Source: Adhaeribacter aerolatus (GTDB taxonomy: Bacteria > Bacteroidota > Bacteroidia > Cytophagales > Hymenobacteraceae). Taken from it: a stretch of DNA of 64,000 nucleotides. The notes under the pieces are model-generated. The model searched no databases. It saw only the letters and a list, made by a program, of their open reading frames with translations, and had not been told where the DNA came from. Position 1 is the first letter of the stretch; every line of letters begins with the position of its first letter. The DNA lies in assembly GCF_007991635.1 (NCBI RefSeq), contig NZ_BJYS01000037.1, positions 20,774 to 84,773 of the forward strand, read 5' to 3'. The position numbers and the translations under genes are program-made. Shown one piece after another: positions 45,675 to 55,372 of this stretch.

Positions 45675-48131
45675 TTAAAACTCTTTTTCGCCGAATTCAC
45701 TTTCGGTAAACTTGGTTTTTTTGCTAAGCTGGTTCAGGTTAAAAGAAAGGTTAACTAAAAATACATCCACTTCATAAATATAATTGGTAGTGGTGTAGAA
45801 ATCGCGGCCGCGGGTGGTAATGCGCTGCTCATTAGACTTCAGCAAACCTAAATCCATATTCTGCCATTGCAGCGTAGCATTTAATTTCCCATTCATGAAC
45901 GATTTCTTTAAAGATAAATTGGGCGAAAAGAACCTTGAATCCTCGCCTTGAGCGGTTGCCCGTTCCGACAGATAGTTAAGACTCCATTGTAAATTCAAGG
46001 TAGGCGACAAACTAAAGGTGCTGTTGGTATTGAGGGAATACACCAAACTGGAATTATTAACGGCCACCGCATTATTAAACAAACTACCTTTTATCGAATA
46101 ATTATAAACGTTACCGCCAAAATAAAGCTTCCACCAGGCCGTCGGTTTAATATCTAAGCCGGTTTCCAGGCCTACCTGGCGGGCGCGGCCGGCATTGGTA
46201 AATATTCGACTGATGATGGTATCGGCATAAACCCGGTTTACCCGGTTGATGGTATTGTTAATGCTCTGGTGGTAGAAAGTAAAAAATACCGAACCGGCTT
46301 TAAAATTCTTGATTACCCCCATTTCAGCCAGATCAATGAATTCGGGCAACAGGTTGGGATCGCCTTGCTCCAGGGTTTCGGAGTGTTCGCGCTCGGGTAA
46401 CGGGTTCAGGGCAAAATTGCTGGTGCGCTGCACCCGACGGCTATAACCGGCTTTGGCTTTCCAGTTATCGTTAAAGGTATACAGCGCATTGGCCGATGGG
46501 AATAAATTGCTCAAATTAAGCTCCAGCGTAGGTTCCTCCCGGATAGTTAAATCGCGGGCAGCGTATTCGTAGCGAAGGCCCCCGCTATAAGCCAGCTTGG
46601 CCAGTTTACCGGAATATTGGGTGTAAAAGGAATGAATCTGATTATTGAGGCTTACCAAACCGCTGTTTTCCGGGTAAAGGGTAAAGTGGGTACTACCTAA
46701 GTTTTTCTCGCGGTACAGGAAATTACCGTCATCCTCATGGTACCGGAACTGATAGCCTGCCTCTAACTTGCCCAAACCCACTGTAGCGGCATAATCCAGC
46801 TTAAACCGGTACCCGCGCAAGGGCCGGTCGGTAGTGGTTTCGGTATATTGCAGGGTGTCGGCGGTTTCGGCATTTTTAAGGTTGCGGTTGCGGGTAAAGC
46901 CCGATAAATTATCATTTTCGAAAAGCCCGGAAGCAGTAAGCGTAGATTTATTCGCAAAAGTATGATTGAAATCGAGGTTGGCGATGGTAAAAGTGCCATG
47001 CCGGCTGACGAGGTTGGAGTTAAAATAATTGCTGCGCCCGATTATTTGCCCGGTGGTCTGGTTGGTGGTGGTATTGGTATAAAAAATATCGGCCAACCGG
47101 TATTCGGTGCGGGTACCATTATAAATACCGGCGTTGATACTGTTATTTTTATTTATAGCATAGGTTATTACCCCCCTAACCGAATGATTGTATTTATCGG
47201 TGCTCCGCTCCCCTACCGACGGAAACGAAGTAAACCGGTTACCAATGGTGGTATTAACATCTCCTACCCGACGGCCGGCCAAATCGCTGCGTAAGTAGCT
47301 GCCGCCCAGCGAAATGTCCCATTTATTTTGCCGGAAGTTAACGGTAGCGTCAGCGCCATACCGTTTGGGACTTTCTGCATTATTATAATCTTGTACGCTC
47401 GGCAAACCTACCTGCACATTAGCCAAAATCCCGAAACCATTATTGGTACCGGTTTTAGTGGTAATATTAATAATGCCTGCCTTGCCGTCCGGGTCGTATT
47501 TGGCGGAAGGGGACGTAATAATTTCGATGTTATCAATAGCATTGGCGGGAATCTGGCTTAAAATCTGCGCGGCATCTGACTGCACCGGCTTGCCATTTAA
47601 ATAAACGGTAAAACCCGTTGAGCCACGTAAACTAATCTCGCCCTGGGCATTTACCGCTACCGAGGGCATGTTCTTAAGCACATCAATCCCGGTACCACCG
47701 GTTGCGGCCTGAAACTGCCCGGCGCTATACACCTGTTTATCTATCTGGTGGTAAACAGTAGCTTTTTGTCCGGTAACCTGTATTTCCTGTAATAAGCGGG
47801 CCGAGGCACCGAGTAATATATTGCCGATATTTAACTGCTGATCTTTTGTTAAAGCGATATTCTCTAACCTGGCTGTTTCATAACCCATAAAATGTACTTG
47901 CAGCAGGTAACTGCCACCGGCTAACTTTTCCAGCAGGAATTTTCCTTTTTCGTCGGCAATGGCGCCGCTCAAAATTTTGTTACTGCCGGGCTCCAGTAGG
48001 GTAACGGTAGCAAACCCAATGGGCTGGTTTTCCCCTTTATCTAATACAGTTCCGGTAATGGAGGCCGATTGGGCCCAGGCCGTTTGTACGAATAAAAATA
48101 ATAAGAAAAATAAGGTAGTATTTTTGATCAT
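45675..48131 (-). CDS. TonB-dependent receptor, outer-membrane beta-barrel family (not SusC)
   Basis: 818-residue outer-membrane receptor. A signal peptide (LFFLLFLFVQTAWA) is followed by a CarboxypepD_reg domain (about 22-105), plug (LKNMPSVAVNAQGEISLRGSTGFTVYLNG; ITSPSAKYDPDGKAGIINITTK) and a barrel. It lacks the SusC EEVVVVGYGTQK linker, and is shorter than the SusCs, matching the OMP_b-brl_3-type receptors common in Bacteroidota. It has no SusD partner beside it. The ligand is unknown and may be a co-substrate or metal rather than the glycan. Divergent from the exported amidohydrolase at 48411. Confidence 0.92.
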   Translation of the reverse strand: MIKNTTLFFLLFLFVQTAWAQSASITGTVLDKGENQPIGFATVTLLEPGSNKILSGAIADEKGKFLLEKLAGGSYLLQVHFMGYETARLENIALTKDQQLNIGNILLGASARLLQEIQVTGQKATVYHQIDKQVYSAGQFQAATGGTGIDVLKNMPSVAVNAQGEISLRGSTGFTVYLNGKPVQSDAAQILSQIPANAIDNIEIITSPSAKYDPDGKAGIINITTKTGTNNGFGILANVQVGLPSVQDYNNAESPKRYGADATVNFRQNKWDISLGGSYLRSDLAGRRVGDVNTTIGNRFTSFPSVGERSTDKYNHSVRGVITYAINKNNSINAGIYNGTRTEYRLADIFYTNTTTNQTTGQIIGRSNYFNSNLVSRHGTFTIANLDFNHTFANKSTLTASGLFENDNLSGFTRNRNLKNAETADTLQYTETTTDRPLRGYRFKLDYAATVGLGKLEAGYQFRYHEDDGNFLYREKNLGSTHFTLYPENSGLVSLNNQIHSFYTQYSGKLAKLAYSGGLRYEYAARDLTIREEPTLELNLSNLFPSANALYTFNDNWKAKAGYSRRVQRTSNFALNPLPEREHSETLEQGDPNLLPEFIDLAEMGVIKNFKAGSVFFTFYHQSINNTINRVNRVYADTIISRIFTNAGRARQVGLETGLDIKPTAWWKLYFGGNVYNYSIKGSLFNNAVAVNNSSLVYSLNTNSTFSLSPTLNLQWSLNYLSERATAQGEDSRFFSPNLSLKKSFMNGKLNATLQWQNMDLGLLKSNEQRITTRGRDFYTTTNYIYEVDVFLVNLSFNLNQLSKKTKFTESEFGEKEF

Positions 48132-48410
48132 GAAAGTAACAATTAGTTAAAGCAGTATAATTGGTTTGCCGAAAATATTAGAAATAACAGGCCCACCAAT
48201 TATGTTTACAAACAGGAAAAAACAATGAATCTAATCAGTTATAATATTTTTTTAAGACAAAGGTTTCGAAAGAAAACCGCATTTTAGGAAAGAAAATAAA
48301 ACAATAATATTTTTTAATACCAAAGTACTTGAAAGTTGCTGTAAAAATACAGATATTTTGGTTGATCCAAGTTACCGATAACCGGTTTTAAGCATTTATA
48401 ACGCATTCCG

Positions 48411-49553
48411 ATGACTTCTTTGAAATTTATTACCTATGCGGCTCTGGCTTGTTTTGGCTGCTTGTGGCTATTTGCAGGCTGCTCTACCAGAATAAACCAA
48501 AACCAGGCTACCGGCTTTTACACTGTAGAAGATTTTAATACCGTACCGAAGTTTGATACGCACGTGCATATCAATACCACTGACCCTAGCTTAATCGAAC
48601 AGGCGCAAGCAGATAATTTCCGGCTCCTGACCATTAATGTAAGCGCCCCGGGTTACCCAACCATTTCCGAACAGCAAGATTTGGCCCTGCAACATATTAA
48701 AAACTATCCGGATAAACTGGCTTATGCCACCACCTTTTCGGTGCAAAACTGGGCAGATGCCAACTGGGCGGAAGCAAGTTTGCAATACATCAAAAATTCT
48801 ATGGCTCAGGGCGCCATTGGGGTTAAAATCTGGAAGAATATAGGCATGGAACTGAAAGACGCCGAGAATGCATACGTGATGATTGATAATCCACGGTTTA
48901 AACCGGTACTGACCTATTTGGAGCAACAAAGAATTCCGGTAATCGGGCACTTGGGAGAACCCAAGAACTGCTGGCTGCCCTTAGCCGAAATGACCGTTAA
49001 TAATAACCGGAGTTATTATGCTAAAAACCCGCAGTACCACATGTACCTGCACCCGGAAGCACCATCTTACGAGGACCATATCCGGGCCCGCGATCAGGTG
49101 TTGGCGCAATATCCGCAATTGCCATTTACCGGCGCCCACCTGGGTAGTATGGAATGGAGCGTAGATGAATTAGCCAAGCGCCTGGATAAATACCCTAACC
49201 TGGCCGTAGATATGAGTGCCCGCATGGGCCACCTGCAATACCAGGCTCAAACAGATTGGCAAAAGGTGCGGGAGTTTATGATAAAGTACAATGGCCGGCT
49301 GGTTTACGCCACCGACATTGCCATTGATACAAAAGAATCGCCGGCCGATGTAAAAAAACGGGCGCACGAAACCTGGCTGCGCGATTGGCGCTTTTTGGTT
49401 ACCGCCGATACCATGACCACCCCGAATGTGAACGGCGTTTTTAAAGGGCTGCAGTTACCAAAAGAAACCATCGATAAAATTTACCACCACAATGCGCTGA
49501 AGATGTTTCCGGGATTAGCTAAGCTTGAAAAAGCTGCCCTTAAAGAAAAATAA
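48411..49553 (+). CDS. Exported Amidohydro_2-family lipoprotein 4
   Basis: 380-residue paralogue of the amidohydrolases at 27718 and 28945, 18.5 kb away. Lipobox FAGC followed by Ser-Thr, so periplasmic rather than surface. Metal motifs intact: DTHVH, GVKIWKNIGMELKD, VIGHLGEPKNCW, GAHLGSMEW and YATDIAID. Unlike the others it is not in the galactosamine operon but is a single plus-strand gene between minus-strand genes, with a 279-bp divergent region upstream. Reaction unknown, as for the paralogues. Confidence 0.88.
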   Translation: MTSLKFITYAALACFGCLWLFAGCSTRINQNQATGFYTVEDFNTVPKFDTHVHINTTDPSLIEQAQADNFRLLTINVSAPGYPTISEQQDLALQHIKNYPDKLAYATTFSVQNWADANWAEASLQYIKNSMAQGAIGVKIWKNIGMELKDAENAYVMIDNPRFKPVLTYLEQQRIPVIGHLGEPKNCWLPLAEMTVNNNRSYYAKNPQYHMYLHPEAPSYEDHIRARDQVLAQYPQLPFTGAHLGSMEWSVDELAKRLDKYPNLAVDMSARMGHLQYQAQTDWQKVREFMIKYNGRLVYATDIAIDTKESPADVKKRAHETWLRDWRFLVTADTMTTPNVNGVFKGLQLPKETIDKIYHHNALKMFPGLAKLEKAALKEK

Positions 49554-49815
49554 AACTTCCCTAAGGACAGTTTTTCATCCGGCTTTTAATAATGGACCGG
49601 GATTATATTTCATTATGGTTATTACCATTTTCTGATAATAAAAATTTAGAGGGGTTATTTGTATCAAATTGCTAAACAGCTATAATTGATTTAAATCTTA
49701 AGTTTTAAAGATCTCGAAGATTTGTTCAGCATTATAACTTCAGTGCTTTAACAATAGTGTGTTTAGAGGATTTGGAATTATGAACCTGACTTTTTACGCT
49801 TGGTCCATATATCTT

Positions 49816-50718
49816 TCATTTTTTTAACACCCTGCTAACTTCTTTACCATAGCCTTGTATTTCCAAATGATCTTCAAAAACCGAAACAATAGCAAAAGCA
49901 TTTTCCTCTTTTTCTACCATTCCTTTAAATGTAACATAGTTAACACCATTTTTAGAAAAGTACTGGCTTTTATGTACGTGACCGTTCAGATAGGCTTTTA
50001 CATTTGCATACCTTTCTATCAAATTTCTAACTTCCGAAGCGTTCCAGAGATTATAAGGTAATTCCTCTGGGTACAAAGGAAAATGGCAAAACACTATTAC
50101 CCGCTGGTTTTTCTTTTGCGCGGACGCTAACTCGTCTTTTAACCAGTTTAACTGTTCCTGACCCAAACCACCGTTCCAGGGTTGGGCATTGGGCGCTTTA
50201 GCTGCTTTCAATTTATCCAGCATAACCTGGGCTTCCTTATAATTGGCTGTACCTTCGGTATTGGCAATCAGGCTAATATCGTTGCCATTTAAAAGAATAA
50301 ATTTCCAGTTCTTTTTATTAAAGGAATAATATTCATTTTTTAACTTCAGCGCCGGCAGCACTTTGCTTTTCTGGTTTGCTGCCACCTCAAAATCGTGGTT
50401 GCCAATTACATGGAATAAAGTAGGTTTAAGCCTGTTCGTAATAGAATTAAGGGTGTCGTAGCTTTTAAAATCATCGTTTATAAAATCGCCGAGGCTGATG
50501 ACAAAAGCTGGCTTCTGCTGGTTAAAAACCTCCACTGCTTCGGTAAGCTTTTTAATAGAAGACCGGTAATGCCGGGTGCCTTGGTTTTCCCGATTAGCAT
50601 ACTGCACGTCGGCTATTACGCCGAATATAAATAGAGGCTTTTTCGGAGCTTGCGAGAAAGCTGTACTGGCAGCGGTGAAACAGAAACAAAAAAGTGAAAA
50701 TTGAAACAGTCTTATCAT
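49816..50718 (-). CDS. Exported ADPRibase-Mn-like metallophosphoesterase
   Basis: 300-residue calcineurin-like phosphoesterase with signal peptide (CFTAASTAFSQ). FGVIADVQYANRENQGTRHYRSS closely follows the Mn-dependent ADP-ribose/CDP-alcohol diphosphatase family (human ADPRM has FGVIADIQYAD). Further metal motifs: SLGDFIND, VIGNHDFEV, VIVFCHFPLYPEE and YLNGHVHKSQ. The family hydrolyses pyrophosphate linkages in ADP-ribose, CDP-glycerol and CDP-choline. Being exported, it might act on phosphodiester-decorated glycan or nucleotide sugars. It follows 105 bp after the sulfatase at 50874. Confidence 0.88.
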   Translation of the reverse strand: MIRLFQFSLFCFCFTAASTAFSQAPKKPLFIFGVIADVQYANRENQGTRHYRSSIKKLTEAVEVFNQQKPAFVISLGDFINDDFKSYDTLNSITNRLKPTLFHVIGNHDFEVAANQKSKVLPALKLKNEYYSFNKKNWKFILLNGNDISLIANTEGTANYKEAQVMLDKLKAAKAPNAQPWNGGLGQEQLNWLKDELASAQKKNQRVIVFCHFPLYPEELPYNLWNASEVRNLIERYANVKAYLNGHVHKSQYFSKNGVNYVTFKGMVEKEENAFAIVSVFEDHLEIQGYGKEVSRVLKK

Positions 50719-50873
50719 CGTTATTATTGTATTTCTCGATCATATTCCGGCCAGAGAATTTCTCTTTTTTCGCAAATACTATAGTTCGCCAGTCGTTTGC
50801 CATACCGCCTGGTGCTTTTTTAGGAAAGAAGATACCTGGTTAAGAGATTACTTGGTTACGCCTGTTTTACCGC

Positions 50874-52769
50874 TTATAACTTTATTTGCCTGATGCCAAG
50901 CCGTTGCAGCAGCACATCATAAGCCGATTGCAATTCAATGGTAGCTTTCCTGTTCTTATTTGCATCTGCCTGCACAATTACCGATTCATAGGGTTTGATA
51001 TCTTTCAAATAAGTAATATTCTGAAATGCAAAGAGCGCCAATTCGTCGTTCGGGTCGAAACAATATTTTTTAAGCAGTTGCTCGGCTTCCTGATCGCCGA
51101 ACGCATCTACGTTGATAGCCGCCGCTATAATTTGTACCGGCGCATAGCCATTCTTCATAGCCTTGGTTAGAGCGATTTTGTGTTGCTTCTGAATTTCTAA
51201 CGGTTGCGATTTAAAGCCCATAATCGCCCAGTACCGTACAATATTATTCGGGTGGGTTAATAATCCGGCTTGCTTCAGGGCAATGCTTTTACCTCTTTTA
51301 CCCGCAAAAGCCGCCGCCGCATAAATGTCTCCTAATGGGTACTTACTCTTATCTAATCTGAATTCGTATGGCGTGGTGGTTTTAGAAAGTTCGGCCAGCT
51401 CGTATTCCGGTAAAAAGAGAATATCGCGGGAGTTCATAATATTCTCCTGCACGGCCTGCCGCATCTTGTTGGCTACATGCTGCATTTCCGGTTTATCAAT
51501 CAGGTTCTGCAGCTCCCACGGGTCGCTATCGATATCAAACAGAAACTCGGTTGGGCGCTCCAGGAACAAGTTTTTCTGTACTGCATTTAACTTATTGCCG
51601 ATAAAATCCTGGTACATTTGCTTTTTTATATCGCTTACTTCCTGGTATTGGATCCAGCGGTTTTCCGGCATAAAGGGCATAAAATTACGCGAATAAACAT
51701 ACCGGCCATCGGTAGCAGAACGCACCAAATCGGCCCCTTCGTCGGAGCGGTCGTTAGAAGCAAAAATTAAATCCCTGGCTGGAGAGCGGTACGTCCCTAA
51801 AATCGCCCGCCCTTTCATATAATCCGGGGCCTTTATCCCAGCCAGGCTTAAAATGGTCGGGGCCAGGTCTTCAAAATTTATTAGCTCATCGGTAACTACT
51901 CCGTTGCTGCCCCAGGGCGATAAATGGCGGTACATGGGCGGAAACCAGATAATAGAAGGTACATGATAGCCCAGGCCGATGCCATTGGTTTTAGCCCGGG
52001 GTATTCCTTCGCCGTGATCGCCAAAAAAGAAAATAATGGTGCTATCGGTTAACTTATCTTCCTTTAAACGATCCAATAATTTGCCTATTTTTATATCGGT
52101 AAGTTTAAGGGAGTTATAAACGCGGGCCACCTGCTTGCGCATTTCCGGGGTGTCGCGGTAAAAAGGCGGCATATCAAAGTCGTTTTCCCCTATCCTGTCT
52201 TTTTCCGGAATAGCGTTTAAAACGGCTTTTACATAGTTATCGTAAGTGTTGGTCATGGTACGCGACTGGTGCGAATCCATGAAGTTAAACACGGCGAAAA
52301 AGGGTTGTTTGGGTTGCCTTTTCCACCAACCCGCATTTACCGAGCTCTCATTCCAGGCTTCGGTAATCACGCGTTTCTCCGCCGACGTGTTGTAATCTGT
52401 TTTTGCATTATTGGTGGTGTAATAACCACTATTTCTTAAATAAGCCGGAAACCCTTTTATTAAATCGGGAATGGGATAGGCACTGCGGTGGTTACCGGTA
52501 CCGGCTTCGTAGGTCCGGACGCCCGTAATTAAGGTAAAACGGCTAGGTGAACAAACAGTGCCCGTGGAAAAAGCATTGGTAAAACGTACCCCGTCTTTCG
52601 CCAAACCGTCTATTACCGGTGTGCGGGCCTGGGTATTACCGTACGCTCCTACAAAATGGGGAGAAGTATCTTCTATGGTTATCCATAAAATATTAGGGTT
52701 TTGGGCGTATAATTCCCCCTGAAAAATCAAGCTGGCCAGGAAAACCAAACCATAGTATAAATACCTCAT
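50874..52769 (-). CDS. SGSH-like sulfatase with C-terminal helical-repeat extension
   Basis: 631-residue S1 sulfatase with signal peptide (ending LYAQ). ITIEDTSPHF supplies metal ligands (an IED instead of the usual DD) and CSPSR lies at Cys73. The FFGDHGEGIPRAKTNG block resembles the heparan N-sulfatase/SGSH group. The last ~180 residues (LLTHPNNIVRYWAIMGF; APVQIIAAAINVDAFGDQEAEQLLKK; NDELALFAFQNITYL) look like HEAT-type helical repeats, a known fusion in some environmental sulfatases. Substrate inferred only. It is 53 bp downstream of the PhoD-like gene stop (52823) on the same strand. Confidence 0.9.
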   Translation of the reverse strand: MRYLYYGLVFLASLIFQGELYAQNPNILWITIEDTSPHFVGAYGNTQARTPVIDGLAKDGVRFTNAFSTGTVCSPSRFTLITGVRTYEAGTGNHRSAYPIPDLIKGFPAYLRNSGYYTTNNAKTDYNTSAEKRVITEAWNESSVNAGWWKRQPKQPFFAVFNFMDSHQSRTMTNTYDNYVKAVLNAIPEKDRIGENDFDMPPFYRDTPEMRKQVARVYNSLKLTDIKIGKLLDRLKEDKLTDSTIIFFFGDHGEGIPRAKTNGIGLGYHVPSIIWFPPMYRHLSPWGSNGVVTDELINFEDLAPTILSLAGIKAPDYMKGRAILGTYRSPARDLIFASNDRSDEGADLVRSATDGRYVYSRNFMPFMPENRWIQYQEVSDIKKQMYQDFIGNKLNAVQKNLFLERPTEFLFDIDSDPWELQNLIDKPEMQHVANKMRQAVQENIMNSRDILFLPEYELAELSKTTTPYEFRLDKSKYPLGDIYAAAAFAGKRGKSIALKQAGLLTHPNNIVRYWAIMGFKSQPLEIQKQHKIALTKAMKNGYAPVQIIAAAINVDAFGDQEAEQLLKKYCFDPNDELALFAFQNITYLKDIKPYESVIVQADANKNRKATIELQSAYDVLLQRLGIRQIKL

Positions 52770-52822
52770 TCCTCGGTAATTATAGAATAATATCTTTATT
52801 AATTTGATAAAGGCTGTTAATC

Positions 52823-53836
52823 CTAAAATTCAAACTTCTCGGTGTGGAAAGCTTCGCCCTTTTCCCCTTTTATGCTAACCTCCGCTACCAGTTTTTTACC
52901 TGCATCGCGGAAACGGAAAAGGCCATAATTCTTAAGGGTAACCAAAGGCCCAACCCGGTAAGCACTGGGATATTTGGCCTCGGAGTTAGTGGTGGTGGTA
53001 TGGGTTAAACCGCTGGAGGTAATTTCGAAAACTGGTTGCTCCAGGCCTGGAATATTAACGCGGGAGAATTCACCAATGTGCCGGTCGCCAGCAATGAGCA
53101 TCACCCCTTTGGGCTTGGTAGCAGCAAGCAAATCATAGAACCGTTTCTTGGCATTCGGGAAATTGGCCCATTTCTCACTCGGAAAATTATCCGGCACAAT
53201 CTGAATGCCGGTCCCAATGATGTGCGCATCGGCTTTACTGTTTTGCAATTGATTTTGTAGCCATTGCCACTGCACTTCGCCTAAAATATCGCCCTCACTT
53301 GGTAAATATTTACCGTTTTCCCGTTGCAGCTGGTCTTGGTGATACCGTACATCCAGCAAAATAACTTTAACTGTTTTCTTCCCTACTTTATAATCATAAG
53401 CGGCATAGATGCCCTCCTGCTTTCGCCGGGGACTATTGGCCGGCTCTCCAAAAAAATCTAAGGCTAATTGCTGGCTTTCTTTCTTCTTGGGATAGGTTTT
53501 ATTGCCATCGTTTTTGCCGAAATCGTGGTCGTCCCAGGTACCAATTACGGGTACCTGGCTAATTAACTGTTTGTAGCCTTCCTGATTCAATTGGGCATCG
53601 TACTTTGCCTTCAGAACAGCCATATCTTCCGAATCGCCATAGATGTTATCGCCCAGCCAAACCCATACATTTGGTTTATCCTGGATTATTGCCGGCCACA
53701 AAGGTTGCGGTAAATCATGCCGGCTACAAGAGCCATAGGCTATAACAAATTCATTATTCTCTGGAAATTTTGAGGTTGTGCAACCATTAAATAAGAATAG
53801 GAATGAACTGAATAGATAAATAAGGTAATGTTTCAT
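52823..53836 (-). CDS. PhoD-like alkaline phosphatase lipoprotein
   Basis: 337-residue metallophosphatase. Lipobox FNGC followed by Thr-Thr-Ser, so a periplasmic lipoprotein. Metal motifs: FVIAYGSCSRHD, WVWLGDNIYGDSED, GTWDDHDFGKNDGN, LLDVRYHQDQL and MLIAGDRHIGEFS. It is much shorter than the 900-residue PhoD relative at 18890 and has no N-terminal accessory domain. It may hydrolyse phosphomono- or diesters released from the glycan. The frameshifted phosphoesterase lies 80 bp upstream. Confidence 0.9.
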   Translation of the reverse strand: MKHYLIYLFSSFLFLFNGCTTSKFPENNEFVIAYGSCSRHDLPQPLWPAIIQDKPNVWVWLGDNIYGDSEDMAVLKAKYDAQLNQEGYKQLISQVPVIGTWDDHDFGKNDGNKTYPKKKESQQLALDFFGEPANSPRRKQEGIYAAYDYKVGKKTVKVILLDVRYHQDQLQRENGKYLPSEGDILGEVQWQWLQNQLQNSKADAHIIGTGIQIVPDNFPSEKWANFPNAKKRFYDLLAATKPKGVMLIAGDRHIGEFSRVNIPGLEQPVFEITSSGLTHTTTTNSEAKYPSAYRVGPLVTLKNYGLFRFRDAGKKLVAEVSIKGEKGEAFHTEKFEF

Positions 53837-53916
53837 ATTTGCTGAGTTTACTTTCCTATGGCTGAATTATTTAGAGTGATTATCTATTATAGAATCCGGT
53901 TCAATATATTAACAGA

Positions 53917-55124
53917 TTAGATTTTTAGGGCCCCCACCTGCTTACCACTGTCATCGAACATTTGCAGGTTTAAAGCTTTTTGGTCGGCCGTTACATTTAT
54001 GATAGTGCGTTTGGTATCGGCCGGCCCTCCCCCGATTATAATGGGATAGTTATGTTGCCCCTCTACCGGCAGGTGCACCCCATATTTATGGGTATGGCCG
54101 GAAATCAGCACATCTATTTTAGCTTTATTTAACATTGGCCCCCATACTTCGCGACAATGAAGCGTGCCGTGCCCTTCACCGGAATAATATAAAGGAATAT
54201 GGCTGAACACTATTTTATATTTAGCTTTCCGGAATTCCTTTTTCTGTAGTTCCCGCTCTAGCCATTCGGCTTGTTCTAAACGGTAAGCATCAAAATCAAC
54301 GATTCCCCATACACCATCACGCCATCGGCTTTGTCTTCCCCGGAATCCAAAACAATTATATAAGCCGGACCGTGTTGAAAAGAATAATAATACCGGTTTT
54401 CGCCGCCGTCAAAATAGTTATTGAGGTGCCGGGAAAATTTGCCCCGGGTTTCGTGGTTTCCGCGAGATAATATAAAGGGAGTATTGGTAGCAAAGAGGGT
54501 ACTCAGGGGCTGTAATATTAAATTTACCACCTGATTTTCATCGGTCGCAAAATTAATCATGTCGCCGTTCAGGAAAATAAAATCTTTTTTAGTATCGCCC
54601 TGGTACTTCATTAAATGACCAAAGGATTCCGGCCGGTTGTGGATATCATTAAAAATACTAAAGGCTAATGTTTCCGCTTTTGGCGCAGGTGTTTTAAATG
54701 CGTAAACCGGACTGGTATAGGTATCGCCGTAAACAATTTTATTCGGGATAAAATCTAGAATAACCCGGGAAACAATGCGATAGAAATATTCTTTAGCCGG
54801 CTGCAGATTTTTTAAAGTAATCGCATTATTGTTATTAAAGGCTTCTATCAAACCAGACTGAACGGTATGGGCTTTTCGATCGAGCTTATCGGAGGTTTCC
54901 CCAAATTCTACGTAACTGTAACAAGGTAAATTAGTAAGCCACCTAACGGTAATTTTATTAGGATAAGCCGCCTGTAAATAAGGGCCAGCTTTTAATATAG
55001 GCTCCTCATCAGGCTTAAGGACTTTAGCGGTAGCAAATCCGGATAAAGGAGTAACTCCGGCCAAGCCCAGCAAACCTATAGCCGAAATAAACTTTCTGCG
55101 TTTTACTTTTTTATTTATTTCCAT
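53917..55124 (-). pseudogene. Frameshifted purple-acid-phosphatase-like metallophosphoesterase
   Basis: Two frames make one protein if one base is restored. The first part (55124 down) has a Tat-like KRRKFISAIG start, an N-terminal fibronectin-like segment (ITVRWLTNLPCYSYVEFGE), then FNDIHNRPESFG, FLNGDMIN and SRGNHETRGK. At GGGG (plus-strand CCCC 54305-54308) the frame shifts; the correct continuation reads IVDFDAYRLEQAEWLERELQ, then FSHIPLYYSGEGH and ISGHTHKYGVHLP to the stop at 53917. An added G gives about 402 residues with all metal motifs. It may be a sequencing error, a recent mutation or phase-variable; it is written here as disrupted. Confidence 0.85.
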
Positions 55125-55301
55125 TAGCTAAATAGTATGGGAATTAAAGTAATTATGAAGCTACAGACTAAAATAAAGCCTTTTAAAATTATAAAAAGCC
55201 TATGTTGCAATCCGTATGTTTGGACTGAATGATTTGATTACAATTACTTTTTAATAATCAGGTAATGTTTTATAAGCTTCTTAAGAGATAATAGTATGTC
55301 C

Positions 55302-55358
55302 TCATTCCTGATAGTGCAGGTAACTTTAATCTAAAGCTGCCTCCACCATCAGGAATGA
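55302..55358 (-). terminator. Long hairpin after susD (pair 4)
   Basis: TCATTCCTGAT (55302-55312) and ATCAGGAATGA (55348-55358) are exact reverse complements; GGTAACTTTA and TAAAGCTGCC inside pair with one mismatch. It begins 14 nt after the SusD stop at 55373. There is no T tract, as with the pair 3 hairpin, so RNA stabilisation or processing is as likely as termination. Confidence 0.6.
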
Positions 55359-55372
55359 AGAATAATTAATCT

